From positions 630,501-694,500 of the forward strand of contig DATKHY010000003.1 of the NCBI GenBank assembly GCA_035544215.1: 64,000 nt of DNA, given 5' to 3'. Positions 32,959 to 40,640 of this stretch are shown here, in pieces. Source of the DNA: Candidatus Binatia bacterium. GTDB taxonomy: Bacteria; Vulcanimicrobiota; Vulcanimicrobiia; Vulcanimicrobiales; Vulcanimicrobiaceae. Each line of letters opens with the position of its first letter. Within the stretch, counting starts at the first letter, position 1. The notes under the pieces were generated by a model. The model did not search any database and had not been told where the DNA came from. It saw nothing but the letters and a program-made list of their open reading frames with translations. Position numbers and translations under genes: made by a program.

Positions 32959-34350
32959 CTAAGGCGTTACCGTTACCGGTTGGACGACGCTTTCCTGACC
33001 GAATCCGTCGGTGAAGCCGGCGACCACGGTGTAGCGGGTCGGAATGGCTACGGCGGGCGCCTGAAGGGTGATGACGTCCGCCTCCGCACCCAAGGTTAGC
33101 CCGGTCACCTCGCGTGACTGGGAGTCCATCAGCGAAATCCGCATCCCGTCTCTCGGCGAGATGATGCGCACGCGGATTGTGCCGCCGCTCTTCACCGTCG
33201 GGGTCAGTAGCTCGAAGGTTCCATTTTCGTTGGCACTCGCGCTGCTCGCGCCGGCCCCGGTTTCGTCGTCGCCGGCGATCGCCGTGCCGGCGTTTGCATC
33301 GGCGCGCGCCGCGGGCGCGGCCACCGCGAGCCCGGCCATAGATTGTGCGATCGAGCGGCCGCGATTCACATGCACCAGGACGCGCATCTCGCGCAGTGTC
33401 GGTACCGCCGGCACGACGAGCTGCGTCTGGCCGCCGTGCGAGAAGGGCTCTTGCGCCCAGATCGTGCCGTCCGCGCCGAGCAGGCGCACGTAGCCGCCGT
33501 CGCCGGCGGCAGCGTACGCGACGTCGATCCTCTGTCCCGGCTTGGCGACCGCCGGCGTCACGGTGACGTCTTGGATCTGCGCGGAGCCGGGGCCGTGCGC
33601 CGCGAGCGTGTTGAGCACGCGCGTCTCCTTGGCGCTACCGAGCGGGCCCGCCATAACCATTTGCAGCGTGTACGCGCCGGCATCGTTCGACGCCGGTATC
33701 GCGACGCGCAGCGTCCCGGAGTGGTCGGGCAGGTCGGCGCCCTGGAGCCGGCGGCCGTCGGGAGCGGTGACGCTGTACGACAGGCGGCCCGCGCCGGACG
33801 CGTCGTAGTCGGCGCTCACGGTCGTTCCGGCCAGCGTTTCGGGCGGCACCGCGAAGGCGGCGATCCGCGGCAGCGCCGAGCGTAGCGCCGCCGCCGCACC
33901 GAGCGCGACCATGCCCGTCATGAGACATGCCGCGGCCAGTCGCGCGTACGTGACGCGCGGCTGCGAGCGCGGAGGCACGGCGGCCTCCACGATGCAGTGC
34001 ACGCCGTCTCCCGCCACTTCGGCGAGCGCGCGATCGAACGAGGGGAAGTCTTTCGGCCAGACCGGGATCTGCGTTGAGCTCGTCGACAGCGGCTCGACTT
34101 CGAACGCGACGGGATACGCGAGCATCGCGTCGCCTTCGCGCGACACGATCCAGGTGCGGCAGATTAGCGCCGCCATCGTCCGGTTGACGACGTGCAGCGC
34201 GTAGATCGCCACGCCGCGGCGCCGATCGAAGCTCTCGAGCGCGAAGAACGCCGAGACGCTGCCGGCCAGCGTTTGGAGCGCCATGCCGGAGCCGAAGCGC
34301 GCCAGCGCGCCGGAACGGGCCGGCGCGTGCAGCGCGAGCGCCGTGCTCAA
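32959..34350 (-). CDS. Membrane-anchored extracytoplasmic protein in the Tad locus
   Basis: A 463-residue protein. Residues 1-130 look globular without an obvious signal peptide; a single hydrophobic segment (ARLAAACLMTGMVALGAAAAL) lies at about 140-160; the rest is beta-rich with Ig-like traits (AGTTVSADYDASGAGRLSYSVTAPDGRR and TVKSGGTIRVRIISPRDGMRISLMD). The topology would leave the N-terminal domain inside and the beta domains outside. It is the last gene of the TadE-TadE-TadG-secretin operon. I do not recognise the family. Confidence 0.75.
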   Translation of the reverse strand: MSTALALHAPARSGALARFGSGMALQTLAGSVSAFFALESFDRRRGVAIYALHVVNRTMAALICRTWIVSREGDAMLAYPVAFEVEPLSTSSTQIPVWPKDFPSFDRALAEVAGDGVHCIVEAAVPPRSQPRVTYARLAAACLMTGMVALGAAAALRSALPRIAAFAVPPETLAGTTVSADYDASGAGRLSYSVTAPDGRRLQGADLPDHSGTLRVAIPASNDAGAYTLQMVMAGPLGSAKETRVLNTLAAHGPGSAQIQDVTVTPAVAKPGQRIDVAYAAAGDGGYVRLLGADGTIWAQEPFSHGGQTQLVVPAVPTLREMRVLVHVNRGRSIAQSMAGLAVAAPAARADANAGTAIAGDDETGAGASSASANENGTFELLTPTVKSGGTIRVRIISPRDGMRISLMDSQSREVTGLTLGAEADVITLQAPAVAIPTRYTVVAGFTDGFGQESVVQPVTVTP

Positions 34351-34363
34351 GCCGCGCCGATTC

Positions 34364-34810
34364 TCACTGCGAGATCACCATTTGCGACGTGCTCGACATC
34401 CTGATCTGCATATTCGGGCCGGGCATGTACGGCAGCATGAATTTGAACGGGTACCAGACCGTTACTTGAACCGTGCAACCCGGCGAATTGGTCGAAGCGG
34501 CGCCCGCAGGACACGTGGGCCATTGCGCACTTGCGCCAATGTTGCTCGCGGTGGTCGCGCCCTCGGAAAGACTCTGTACGTAGGTCTGGACGTCCGATGA
34601 GCTGGCGTTGCAGTGATCGAGCTGCGTACACTGCGCGCCGCGCACGATCGCCCAGCGCGCACCCTCGCGCGCCAGCTGGGCGACGAACGCGTAGGTGTAC
34701 ATGGCCCGACCGAAGTCGATGACGGCGAAGATCAGCGCGAGGACCACGCCCATGACGATCGCGGTCTCGGGCAGGCTCGCGCCGCGCTCGCGGTTCCGCA
34801 CGCTTTTCAT
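34364..34810 (-). CDS. tadE: TadE-like pseudopilin (first set)
   Basis: A 148-residue minor pilin. RERGASLPETAIVMGVVLALIFAVIDFGRAMYTYAFVAQLAREGARWAIVRGAQC is nearly colinear with the second-set copy at 30242. Start 34810 overlaps the upstream gene's stop (ATGA). The C-terminal RMSSTSQMVISQ parallels TMSSTSEMVISN in the paralogue. Cysteines in AQCTQLDHC and PTCPAG suggest disulfide stabilisation outside the cell. Confidence 0.9.
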   Translation of the reverse strand: MKSVRNRERGASLPETAIVMGVVLALIFAVIDFGRAMYTYAFVAQLAREGARWAIVRGAQCTQLDHCNASSSDVQTYVQSLSEGATTASNIGASAQWPTCPAGAASTNSPGCTVQVTVWYPFKFMLPYMPGPNMQIRMSSTSQMVISQ

Positions 34811-35274
34811 TGGCTGCTCACCGGCATGATCGCCGTCGCCGTGATCGGGAAGGAGTTCGGAATGCCCGGATAGTTCAGCAGCGAGGTGAACGAGCCCGAT
34901 ACCTTGACCTGCACGTAATAGACCAAGTTGGCCGGGACGGCGTTCGCCGTGTTCTGCGGGCAGGTCGAGGCCTGTCCTGCGATCGTGCACAGGATGCTCG
35001 AATGCTCGGTAAAGCCCGCGAGGTTCTGCGCGTCCGCCAGCGCCGCGCTGCGCGTGCCGGACCCGTTGAGGTTCGCATCTGCCGCGGTCTGCGTGCTTTG
35101 CGACGCGTACTGGACGCCGGCGCGCGCGGCGTGCGAGGCCACGATCGAGAGATACATGTACCGGCCGACTTCGATTATGCCGATGACGAGGAATACGAGC
35201 ACCGGCGCGAGCAGCGCGAACTCTATCGCGCTCGTGCCTGATTTGTCTTTGATGCCTTTGTATGATTTCATCAT
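34807..35274 (-). CDS. TadE/TadF-like pseudopilin (first set)
   Basis: A 155-residue pseudopilin. KSGTSAIEFALLAPVLVFLVIGIIEVGRYMYLSIVASHAARAGVQYASQ is a TadE/F-type N-terminal helix. The C-terminal YYVQVKVSGSFTSLLNYPGIP matches the paralogue at 30658 (YYVKVQVTGTFSSLLSYPGIP). Overlaps the TadG-like gene on its 5' side and TadE on its 3' side. Confidence 0.9.
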   Translation of the reverse strand: MMKSYKGIKDKSGTSAIEFALLAPVLVFLVIGIIEVGRYMYLSIVASHAARAGVQYASQSTQTAADANLNGSGTRSAALADAQNLAGFTEHSSILCTIAGQASTCPQNTANAVPANLVYYVQVKVSGSFTSLLNYPGIPNSFPITATAIMPVSSQ

Positions 35275-36461
35275 TGGGCTACCACTGCTTGTTTGATGAG
35301 CGATTGTCCGGGCGGGGGCGTCGCGAGGTCGAGCGCGTTGCCGCCGTTGAAGTTGGCCGCGCCGAAGACCAAGACTAGATACTTGCCCTGCGCGCCGTTC
35401 CAGTTCGCGGACGTCGCGCCGGGCGCGTAGATCAACCCGCTGTAATTACCGACATCGCCGTTGAAGTTTGGGCTTCCGGTGTTGCTCGGCACCTGATAGT
35501 AGAGCACGCCCTGATTGCCGCCGGTGGTCGGCGGCGTCATCGTCGCGGCAGCGACGCCGTTGAAGTTCGGCGGCGTGCCGCTAGCCGTCACGTAAAGCGT
35601 TACACCGTTGCCCGTGATGTTCGCGCCGTTGAAGTTGCTGCCGCCGGTCAAGACGTACGTGCCGCTCAGGGTGACCGTCGCCCCGTTGAGGTTCAGGTTG
35701 CTGTAGCAGCCGGAGGGCAGCGTGCCGTTAAAGCCGTTGCCGCTGAAGCCGGTACAGTTGCTCGTCGAGGGCGGGTTGGCGGTGAGATACGCGCAGCCCG
35801 AGATCTCCTGGCAGGGATCCGCCACGGGCAGCATCGGCGCCGGCACGCCCTCCGTGAACGTCGCGCCGTTGGTGTTGGGCGCCTGGCCCGCGTAGCCGAT
35901 GCTGTAAACGTGCATGTTCGCGCCGTTGAAGTTGGCCGTGTCGTTGATGAGCATGCCGCACTGCGACGCGTTGACGTTCGCGCCGTTGAAGTTTTGGTCG
36001 ATGGTCGTGCTCAAGAGGAAGATGCACCCGTTGCCCGTCGACGTCACCTCCGCGACCGCGAGCGTCGATTCTTCCATGCCGTTCGCATAGCCGAACAGCT
36101 TTGAGAAAAACGTCGCGTTGTGCTTGGAGTCGATGGTCACCGAGACGGAACAAGGATTGTTGGCGAAGGGGCCGCTCAGCGGCGGATTATTCGGCGTGAC
36201 CGTGATATTGCCGCCGTTAGGGTAGCCGTTATTGGCCGCGTTGGCCAACGCGGCGGTGGTGGCCGCGGTCGTGTTCGGGCAGCCGGCGCGCAGCAGCGCC
36301 TCCGCCCCGCCCGCGGCGGCAGCGTCGGTCGCAGTCTGTTGCGTCTGCTGGCGGTATTCGAGATAGCCGACGTCGACGCCGATGCCCGCGAATCCCATGA
36401 GGACCGCGAGCGCGACGGCGATCAGGGGCAGCACTTGCCCCCTTTCGTGGTTTGTATTCAT
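35271..36461 (-). CDS. TadG-like protein with NFNGAN repeats (first set)
   Basis: A 396-residue protein of the same design as 31104-32288. N-terminal anchor GQVLPLIAVALAVLMGFAGIGVDVGYLEYRQQTQQTATDAAAAGGAEALL; then NFNGANV, TANFNGANM, SNLNLNGATVTLSGTYVLTGG, SNFNGANIT, PPNFNGV, PNFNGD and AANFNGGN units over a long Asn/Gly-rich stretch. Conserved ADPCQEISGCAYL matches ADPCPEIAGCAAL of the sister gene. It overlaps the secretin stop by four bases. Likely exported and associated with the pilus or secretin. Confidence 0.87.
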   Translation of the reverse strand: MNTNHERGQVLPLIAVALAVLMGFAGIGVDVGYLEYRQQTQQTATDAAAAGGAEALLRAGCPNTTAATTAALANAANNGYPNGGNITVTPNNPPLSGPFANNPCSVSVTIDSKHNATFFSKLFGYANGMEESTLAVAEVTSTGNGCIFLLSTTIDQNFNGANVNASQCGMLINDTANFNGANMHVYSIGYAGQAPNTNGATFTEGVPAPMLPVADPCQEISGCAYLTANPPSTSNCTGFSGNGFNGTLPSGCYSNLNLNGATVTLSGTYVLTGGSNFNGANITGNGVTLYVTASGTPPNFNGVAAATMTPPTTGGNQGVLYYQVPSNTGSPNFNGDVGNYSGLIYAPGATSANWNGAQGKYLVLVFGAANFNGGNALDLATPPPGQSLIKQAVVAQ

Positions 36462-37876
36462 CGCGTTACAATCTCCGGCGTCATCACAAAGACGACGTCA
36501 CTCTGTTGGTTTTGATAGCTGGTGGATGTAAAGAGTTTGCCGAGGATCGGGATCGAGGAGAGCAGCGGGATCTTCGAGATGGTCTTCATCTCGAGGCGAT
36601 TGACGAGCCCGCCGAGGATGATGCTCTCGCCCGGCCGCGTGATGACGTCGGTCGAGAGCTTGCTGACGATCAGCGCGGGGATGGTGAAGCCCGAGACGAC
36701 AACCGCGTTGGCGTAGTCGAGCCGCGAGACTTCCGGCGCGATCATCGCGTGCACCGAGCCGTTGCCGAGCACTTCGGGTGTCACGTTGAGCTGCACGCCG
36801 TACGGCTGATACTGCACGTTCACCGCGCCGAGGCCGGTCGACGTGACCACCGGGATCTCGCCGCCGACCAGGAACGTCGCCTTCTGTCCCGGGCTGGTGA
36901 CGAGGTTCGGGCTCGACAGCACCTTCACGTGCCCCTCTTGCATCAAGAGGTTGAGCGTCGGGGCCAGCGTGATCGTGCGAAAGAACGGCTGGATGGTGAA
37001 ACCAAGCCCGGAGCCGGGCGCCGACGGGGACTCCACCACTGGGAAAGACGGCTGCGTTAGGTTATAGCCGCCGGTCGGGGTGAAGGTCGCCGACTGCAGC
37101 GAGATGCCGAGGTTCGACTGCGCCGTCTTGTCGACTTCGAGCACGTAGACCTTGATGTCGATCTGGCTGTTGCTCATCGCGTTGATGCGGTCGATGAGCT
37201 GCCCGTTGCTGGCGAGATACGGGCCGGCGAGGCCCCGCGCGCGATCGAGGATCGCCTGAGCCGTGACGGCGTCGGTCGCGTTGCCGCTGACGATGACGTT
37301 GCCCTTACCGTCGGGATCCACGCGGATGTCGCTCGCGCCGGCGATGTTGGCGATGGCGTGCTGCAGGTTGCCGAGGTTCTGCGAGACGGTTACGGCGTTG
37401 ACGAGCACGGCGCCCTGCGCCTTCAGCACCGGGTCGAAGCGGCTGAGGATGTCGCTGATCTGCTGGAACTGCGCGCCGTCGCTCACGGTGCCGCGCACGA
37501 CAATCGAGTGATCGAAGCTCACGACCTGCACGGTTGGCGACGATATCGCGCTGCGCAGCATTTGCGCCAGGTCGTCGAGCTCTTGCGCGGTGACGGTCAC
37601 CTCGTAGGCCACGCGGCGTCCGCCGGCCCAGATGATGATCGTCGTGTGGCCGGGGGCCTTGCCGTTGATGACGACCTGTGACGTGCCGACCGGCACGGCG
37701 CCGGCGATGCGGCCGTCGCCGACCGCTACGCGCGTCAATCCTTCGGCCTTTAAAAGGATGGAATGCCCCGACTGGATCGACACCAGGGTTACCTGGTCGG
37801 CGCACACCGGCAGAGCATATGCAACGATGCCGGCCGCCATAACAAATGAAAGAGAGCGACGAATAATGCAGTTCAT
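36458..37876 (-). CDS. Tad pilus outer-membrane secretin (RcpA/CpaC)
   Basis: A 472-residue secretin with a signal peptide (MNCIIRRSLSFVMAAGIVAYALPVCA). An N-terminal pilus-assembly domain (LKAEGLTRVAVGDGRIAGA, INGKAPGHTTIIIWAGG) is followed by BON-like segments and the secretin core: VEVDK-type region IDIKVYVLEVDKTAQSNLGI, LLMQEGHVKVLSSPNLVTSPGQKATFLVGGEIPV, and DVITRPGESIILGGLVNRLEMKTISKIPLLSSIPILGKLF. It forms the channel through which the Flp pilus leaves. It is first in its operon and divergent from 38025, with the palindrome in between. Confidence 0.93.
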   Translation of the reverse strand: MNCIIRRSLSFVMAAGIVAYALPVCADQVTLVSIQSGHSILLKAEGLTRVAVGDGRIAGAVPVGTSQVVINGKAPGHTTIIIWAGGRRVAYEVTVTAQELDDLAQMLRSAISSPTVQVVSFDHSIVVRGTVSDGAQFQQISDILSRFDPVLKAQGAVLVNAVTVSQNLGNLQHAIANIAGASDIRVDPDGKGNVIVSGNATDAVTAQAILDRARGLAGPYLASNGQLIDRINAMSNSQIDIKVYVLEVDKTAQSNLGISLQSATFTPTGGYNLTQPSFPVVESPSAPGSGLGFTIQPFFRTITLAPTLNLLMQEGHVKVLSSPNLVTSPGQKATFLVGGEIPVVTSTGLGAVNVQYQPYGVQLNVTPEVLGNGSVHAMIAPEVSRLDYANAVVVSGFTIPALIVSKLSTDVITRPGESIILGGLVNRLEMKTISKIPLLSSIPILGKLFTSTSYQNQQSDVVFVMTPEIVTR

Positions 37877-37903
37877 CAGAAAGCATTATACCAGGATTTT
37901 GAC

Positions 37904-37917
37904 GTTAACGCGTCAAC
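37904..37917. promoter_or_regulatory. Palindrome upstream of the secretin operon
   Basis: GTTAACGCGTCAAC, one mismatch from the perfect palindrome GTTGACGCGTCAAC at 32402-32415. It lies 28 bases before the secretin ATG in the divergent region 37877-38024. Placement near two Tad operons supports a common operator. Confidence 0.5.
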
Positions 37918-38024
37918 GTGGTAAAAACGTTGAGTTAGAATTCCGCCGATCGACGGCCCCCGAGCTTTACAGCGGGGCTCGCCGATGGCATGATACACCG
38001 CACCAGGAGCAAGGAGGTTTTCCA

Positions 38025-38774
38025 TTGCGGCCTTTTCAACAGGTGGTTCTCCTTGCGCTCTCTATGCTGGCCTCGACTTCTAATGTCGCGGCTGCATCAG
38101 CGCAAGGCGTCCCGCTCGCGACCGTAGCCCAGAACGCGCACTTAGAGTACGCGTGGCTCGCGGTTTCGCGTGCCGTACAACTGAGCGGCCCCGGAATCGT
38201 GCTGGTGATTCGCCCTGGCGATAACCTGTACGAGGTGGACGATCGTGTCGAGGTAACGGCGGTTGCACCGCGCTATACCAACAACGACATCTACGTTTCA
38301 GCCAAGCTTGCCAATCACATCCTCCAACTCGCACGGCAAGCCGAACGACTCGTTAGCGCACAGGAAGCAGAAGCGACAATCGAGTCCAACCGGCTGAACG
38401 AAGAGATACAACAAGCAGGCGCGGCGCCGATGCGCGGCACGATCGTCCTTAACGTGACTCAGCTGCAAGGGGCGGAAGCGCTCCTCGTTACAGGGACGGC
38501 GCCTCCAGGCGCACCCGTGATGATCACGTTGCTCGCTACGCTCTCCTCCGAAATCCCGAACGTATTGCTCAGCCGTCACGATCTGACGGTCGGGTCGGAT
38601 GGAAGATTTCAAGCCATAGTGCCGATAGCACCCGACTACGTGCGCGACTCATTCATCAACGTACTGGCGACATCGTTGCCGGGCGTCGCGTCGGCCAAGT
38701 CACAGCTCCTGATTCACTCGGCAAACGCCGGGATCCAAGTCCCGGTGGATGTTTACCCCGGCGGAATCTGGTAA
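38025..38774 (+). CDS. Secreted Tad-locus protein of unknown function
   Basis: A 249-residue protein with a signal peptide (LRPFQQVVLLALSMLASTSNVAAASA). The start is TTG 38025, seven bases after AAGGAGG; no ATG fits. The mature part contains ISR-like helical region ANHILQLARQAERLVSAQEAEATIESNRLNEEIQ (coiled coil) and a beta domain MRGTIVLNVTQLQGAEALLVTGTAPPGAPVMITLLATLS that resembles a carboxypeptidase-regulatory or Ig-like fold. It precedes two Flp pilins on the same strand, so a role in pilus assembly is inferred. Confidence 0.7.
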   Translation: MRPFQQVVLLALSMLASTSNVAAASAQGVPLATVAQNAHLEYAWLAVSRAVQLSGPGIVLVIRPGDNLYEVDDRVEVTAVAPRYTNNDIYVSAKLANHILQLARQAERLVSAQEAEATIESNRLNEEIQQAGAAPMRGTIVLNVTQLQGAEALLVTGTAPPGAPVMITLLATLSSEIPNVLLSRHDLTVGSDGRFQAIVPIAPDYVRDSFINVLATSLPGVASAKSQLLIHSANAGIQVPVDVYPGGIW

Positions 38775-38785
38775 TGGGAGACCCA

Positions 38786-38947
38786 ATGCTTAACCGCTTC
38801 ATCTCGATGGTTCGCGACGAAGAAGGCGCGACGATGGTCGAGTACGGGCTGCTCGTAGCGTTGATTGCTCTGGTCGCGTTGGGTGCCATCACAACCCTCG
38901 GCACCAACCTCAGCTCGCTATTCAACTCTGCGGCAACCTCGATCTAG
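38786..38947 (+). CDS. flp: Flp-type major pilin
   Basis: A 53-residue Flp pilin: MLNRFISMVRDEEGATMVEYGL, helix LVALIALVALGAITTLG, tail TNLSSLFNSAATSI. ATG 38786 follows GGGAGACCCA. It differs from the 32.5-kb pilins mainly in the helix (LLVALIALVALGA versus LMVALVALVALTA), so the two pairs are distinct subgroups. Confidence 0.9.
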   Translation: MLNRFISMVRDEEGATMVEYGLLVALIALVALGAITTLGTNLSSLFNSAATSI

Positions 38948-38986
38948 ACCCGAAACCGACAATGTAAACCCAACCCAACCCAACAC

Positions 38987-39007
38987 CGTCTGTCTTTTAG
39001 ACAGACG
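38987..39007 (+). other. Short hairpin between Flp pilin genes
   Basis: CGTCTGTC-TTTTA-GACAGACG, an eight-base perfect stem with a five-base loop. It lies between two Flp genes and has no U-rich tail, so a stabilising or attenuating mRNA hairpin is more likely than a terminator. Confidence 0.5.
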
Positions 39008-39033
39008 ACATCACACCACAGCAAGGAGACACA

Positions 39034-39195
39034 ATGCTAGCCACCCTCAAATCGATGATTCGCGACGACGAAGGCGCGACGATGGTCGAATACGGCCTTC
39101 TCGTGGCACTCATCGCTCTGGTTGCTCTGGGCGCCGTCACGACGCTCGGCAAGAACCTGAGCTCGCTCTTCAACAGCGTCGCTACCACGATCTAA
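39034..39195 (+). CDS. flp: Flp-type major pilin
   Basis: A 53-residue Flp pilin: MLATLKSMIRDDEGATMVEYGL, helix LVALIALVALGAVTTLG, tail KNLSSLFNSVATTI. AAGGAGACACA precedes ATG 39034. Followed by a long hairpin and then the prepilin peptidase that should cut its leader. Confidence 0.9.
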   Translation: MLATLKSMIRDDEGATMVEYGLLVALIALVALGAVTTLGKNLSSLFNSVATTI

Positions 39196-39210
39196 GAAAA
39201 ACCAAACGCA

Positions 39211-39262
39211 GGGTTGCGGGGCGCGGCCTCTCCCTCGAGCTCGGCCGCGCCTCTCGCAATCC
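39211..39262 (+). other. Long imperfect hairpin between the last Flp pilin and the prepilin peptidase
   Basis: Inner stem GGCGCGGCC / GGCCGCGCC is perfect (nine bases, 14-base loop), and GGGTTGCGGG pairs with CTCGCAATCC to lengthen it. No U-tract follows. In pilin operons such a stem usually protects the pilin mRNA and lowers read-through into the assembly genes. Eight bases remain before the next ATG (39270). Confidence 0.55.
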
Positions 39263-39269
39263 AACTCTT

Positions 39270-39779
39270 ATGTCCGTCGCAATCTGGTTAACACTCGCGG
39301 GCTGTTGCGCCGCCGCCCTTTGCGACGTGCGCAGCCGGCGCATCCCCAACTGGCTCACCGGCTCGATCGCGCTGGCGGCCGTCGTCGTTAACGCGTTCGG
39401 CGGCTGGAAGTCCCTCGCCGTCGCGCTGGGCATCATGGCCGGCATGACCCTCCTCGGCACCCTCGTGTACTCCCGGGGCGGGATCGGCGGCGGCGACATC
39501 AAGCTCGCCATCGCCGGCTCGGGCCTGCTCAGCTACCCGCTTTTCGTTCCCTTTCTGCTTTACACGGCGATCGCCGGGGGCGCCCTGGCGGTGCTCTACC
39601 TCGTCCTGCGGCCGGGCTCGCGGCCGTCGCTCTCGCGGACGGTCATGCTTGCCGCCGGCGGCGTGCAGGGCATCTCGGCCAAGCGCGAAACTCTGCCATA
39701 CGCCCTTGCTTTTGCAATCGGCGCGATTTTGGTCGCTCTCTCGCAGAGTGTCGCTCCATTTTTAAGGATCAACCTGTGA
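39270..39779 (+). CDS. Prepilin peptidase (TadV/CpaA)
   Basis: A 169-residue aspartyl prepilin peptidase (A24). The two catalytic aspartates are visible in LCDVRSRRIPNWLTG and GGGDIKLAIA. Six hydrophobic segments fit the family. It is expected to cleave the Flp and TadE-type leaders. GTGA overlap with the following cpaB gene at 39776. A second A24 enzyme occurs at 44409. Confidence 0.92.
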   Translation: MSVAIWLTLAGCCAAALCDVRSRRIPNWLTGSIALAAVVVNAFGGWKSLAVALGIMAGMTLLGTLVYSRGGIGGGDIKLAIAGSGLLSYPLFVPFLLYTAIAGGALAVLYLVLRPGSRPSLSRTVMLAAGGVQGISAKRETLPYALAFAIGAILVALSQSVAPFLRINL

Positions 39780-40639
39780 ACGTCAAACGCACGACCCTTC
39801 TGATCGCCAGCATCCTGGCCGTAGGCACGGGCTGGCTGACCCTCACGTATCTCTCCTCGCTGCGCCCGCCCTCGGGCGAGGAGCGCGCAGTGCTGATCGC
39901 GGCCCAAGACATCGCCCCGCGCGTGCGCATCACAGAGGCCATGCTCTCCAAGCAGATGCGGCCGGCGAGCGCCGTCGAGCCGGGAGCGATCTCTGACCCG
40001 AGCCAGGCCGTCGGCTCGCTGGCGCTGATCACGATTCCGGCCGGAACCCAGCTGACGGCGACGGAGGTCGGCACGAACGTCGCCTTCGCGCTGCCGGTGC
40101 GGCTCCAGCCCGGCATGCGCGCGGTGAGCATCCCGGTCGACCGCGTCAAGGACGTGTCCGGGTTGATCCAGCCCGGCGACCGGGTGGACGTAATCGCCAT
40201 CCCGCCACAGAAGTCGGGAGGGCCGCCGCCTAAGGCCGTCACGATCTTCCGCGCGATCCGGGTCCTCTCGGTCGGCAGCACGCTCGAGAACCCGTCGGCG
40301 ACTCCCTCGCCGGCGGAGCAAGACGCGGGCACCGTTACGCTCGAGGTCACGCCCGGACAGGCCGATATGCTCGCATGGGCGGACGCCAACTCGACGCTAC
40401 GGCTCGCGCTGCGCTCGCCGCGTGAGGCTCCGCACACCGAGCCGGTCGAAGAGCTCACGCTGGCCGGCGCCGGAATGGGCCCCGGCCCCGAGCCGATCCC
40501 GTCCCTCGGCCCGCCGGCCCCCGTCCCGGCGCCGCCGATGACGGGTCCCGCCCAGGGGCCCGCGGCCCCGCGGCTGTCGACCCCGGTCGAGCTGATCATC
40601 GGCGATCAGATCGTCGACCCCGGCACGCCGAACAAATAA
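39776..40639 (+). CDS. cpaB: Flp pilus assembly protein CpaB/RcpC
   Basis: A 287-residue protein with an N-terminal membrane segment (TTLLIASILAVGTGWLTLTYL). A SAF domain follows (AVLIAAQDIAPRVRITEAMLSKQ...GSLALITIPAGTQLTATEV), then LQPGMRAVSIPVDRVKDVSGLIQPGDRVDVIAI, the CpaB hallmark. The C-terminus is Pro/Gly rich. Start is GTG 39776. It probably lies in the periplasm and helps the secretin. Confidence 0.92.
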   Translation: MNVKRTTLLIASILAVGTGWLTLTYLSSLRPPSGEERAVLIAAQDIAPRVRITEAMLSKQMRPASAVEPGAISDPSQAVGSLALITIPAGTQLTATEVGTNVAFALPVRLQPGMRAVSIPVDRVKDVSGLIQPGDRVDVIAIPPQKSGGPPPKAVTIFRAIRVLSVGSTLENPSATPSPAEQDAGTVTLEVTPGQADMLAWADANSTLRLALRSPREAPHTEPVEELTLAGAGMGPGPEPIPSLGPPAPVPAPPMTGPAQGPAAPRLSTPVELIIGDQIVDPGTPNK

Positions 40640-40640
40640 C

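Noticed and set aside
32949-32960. AGGGCCGGCCCT palindrome as an operator
   Set aside because: It lies across the stop codon of the 463-residue gene and is not repeated at other promoters; GC-rich palindromes of this size occur by chance here.
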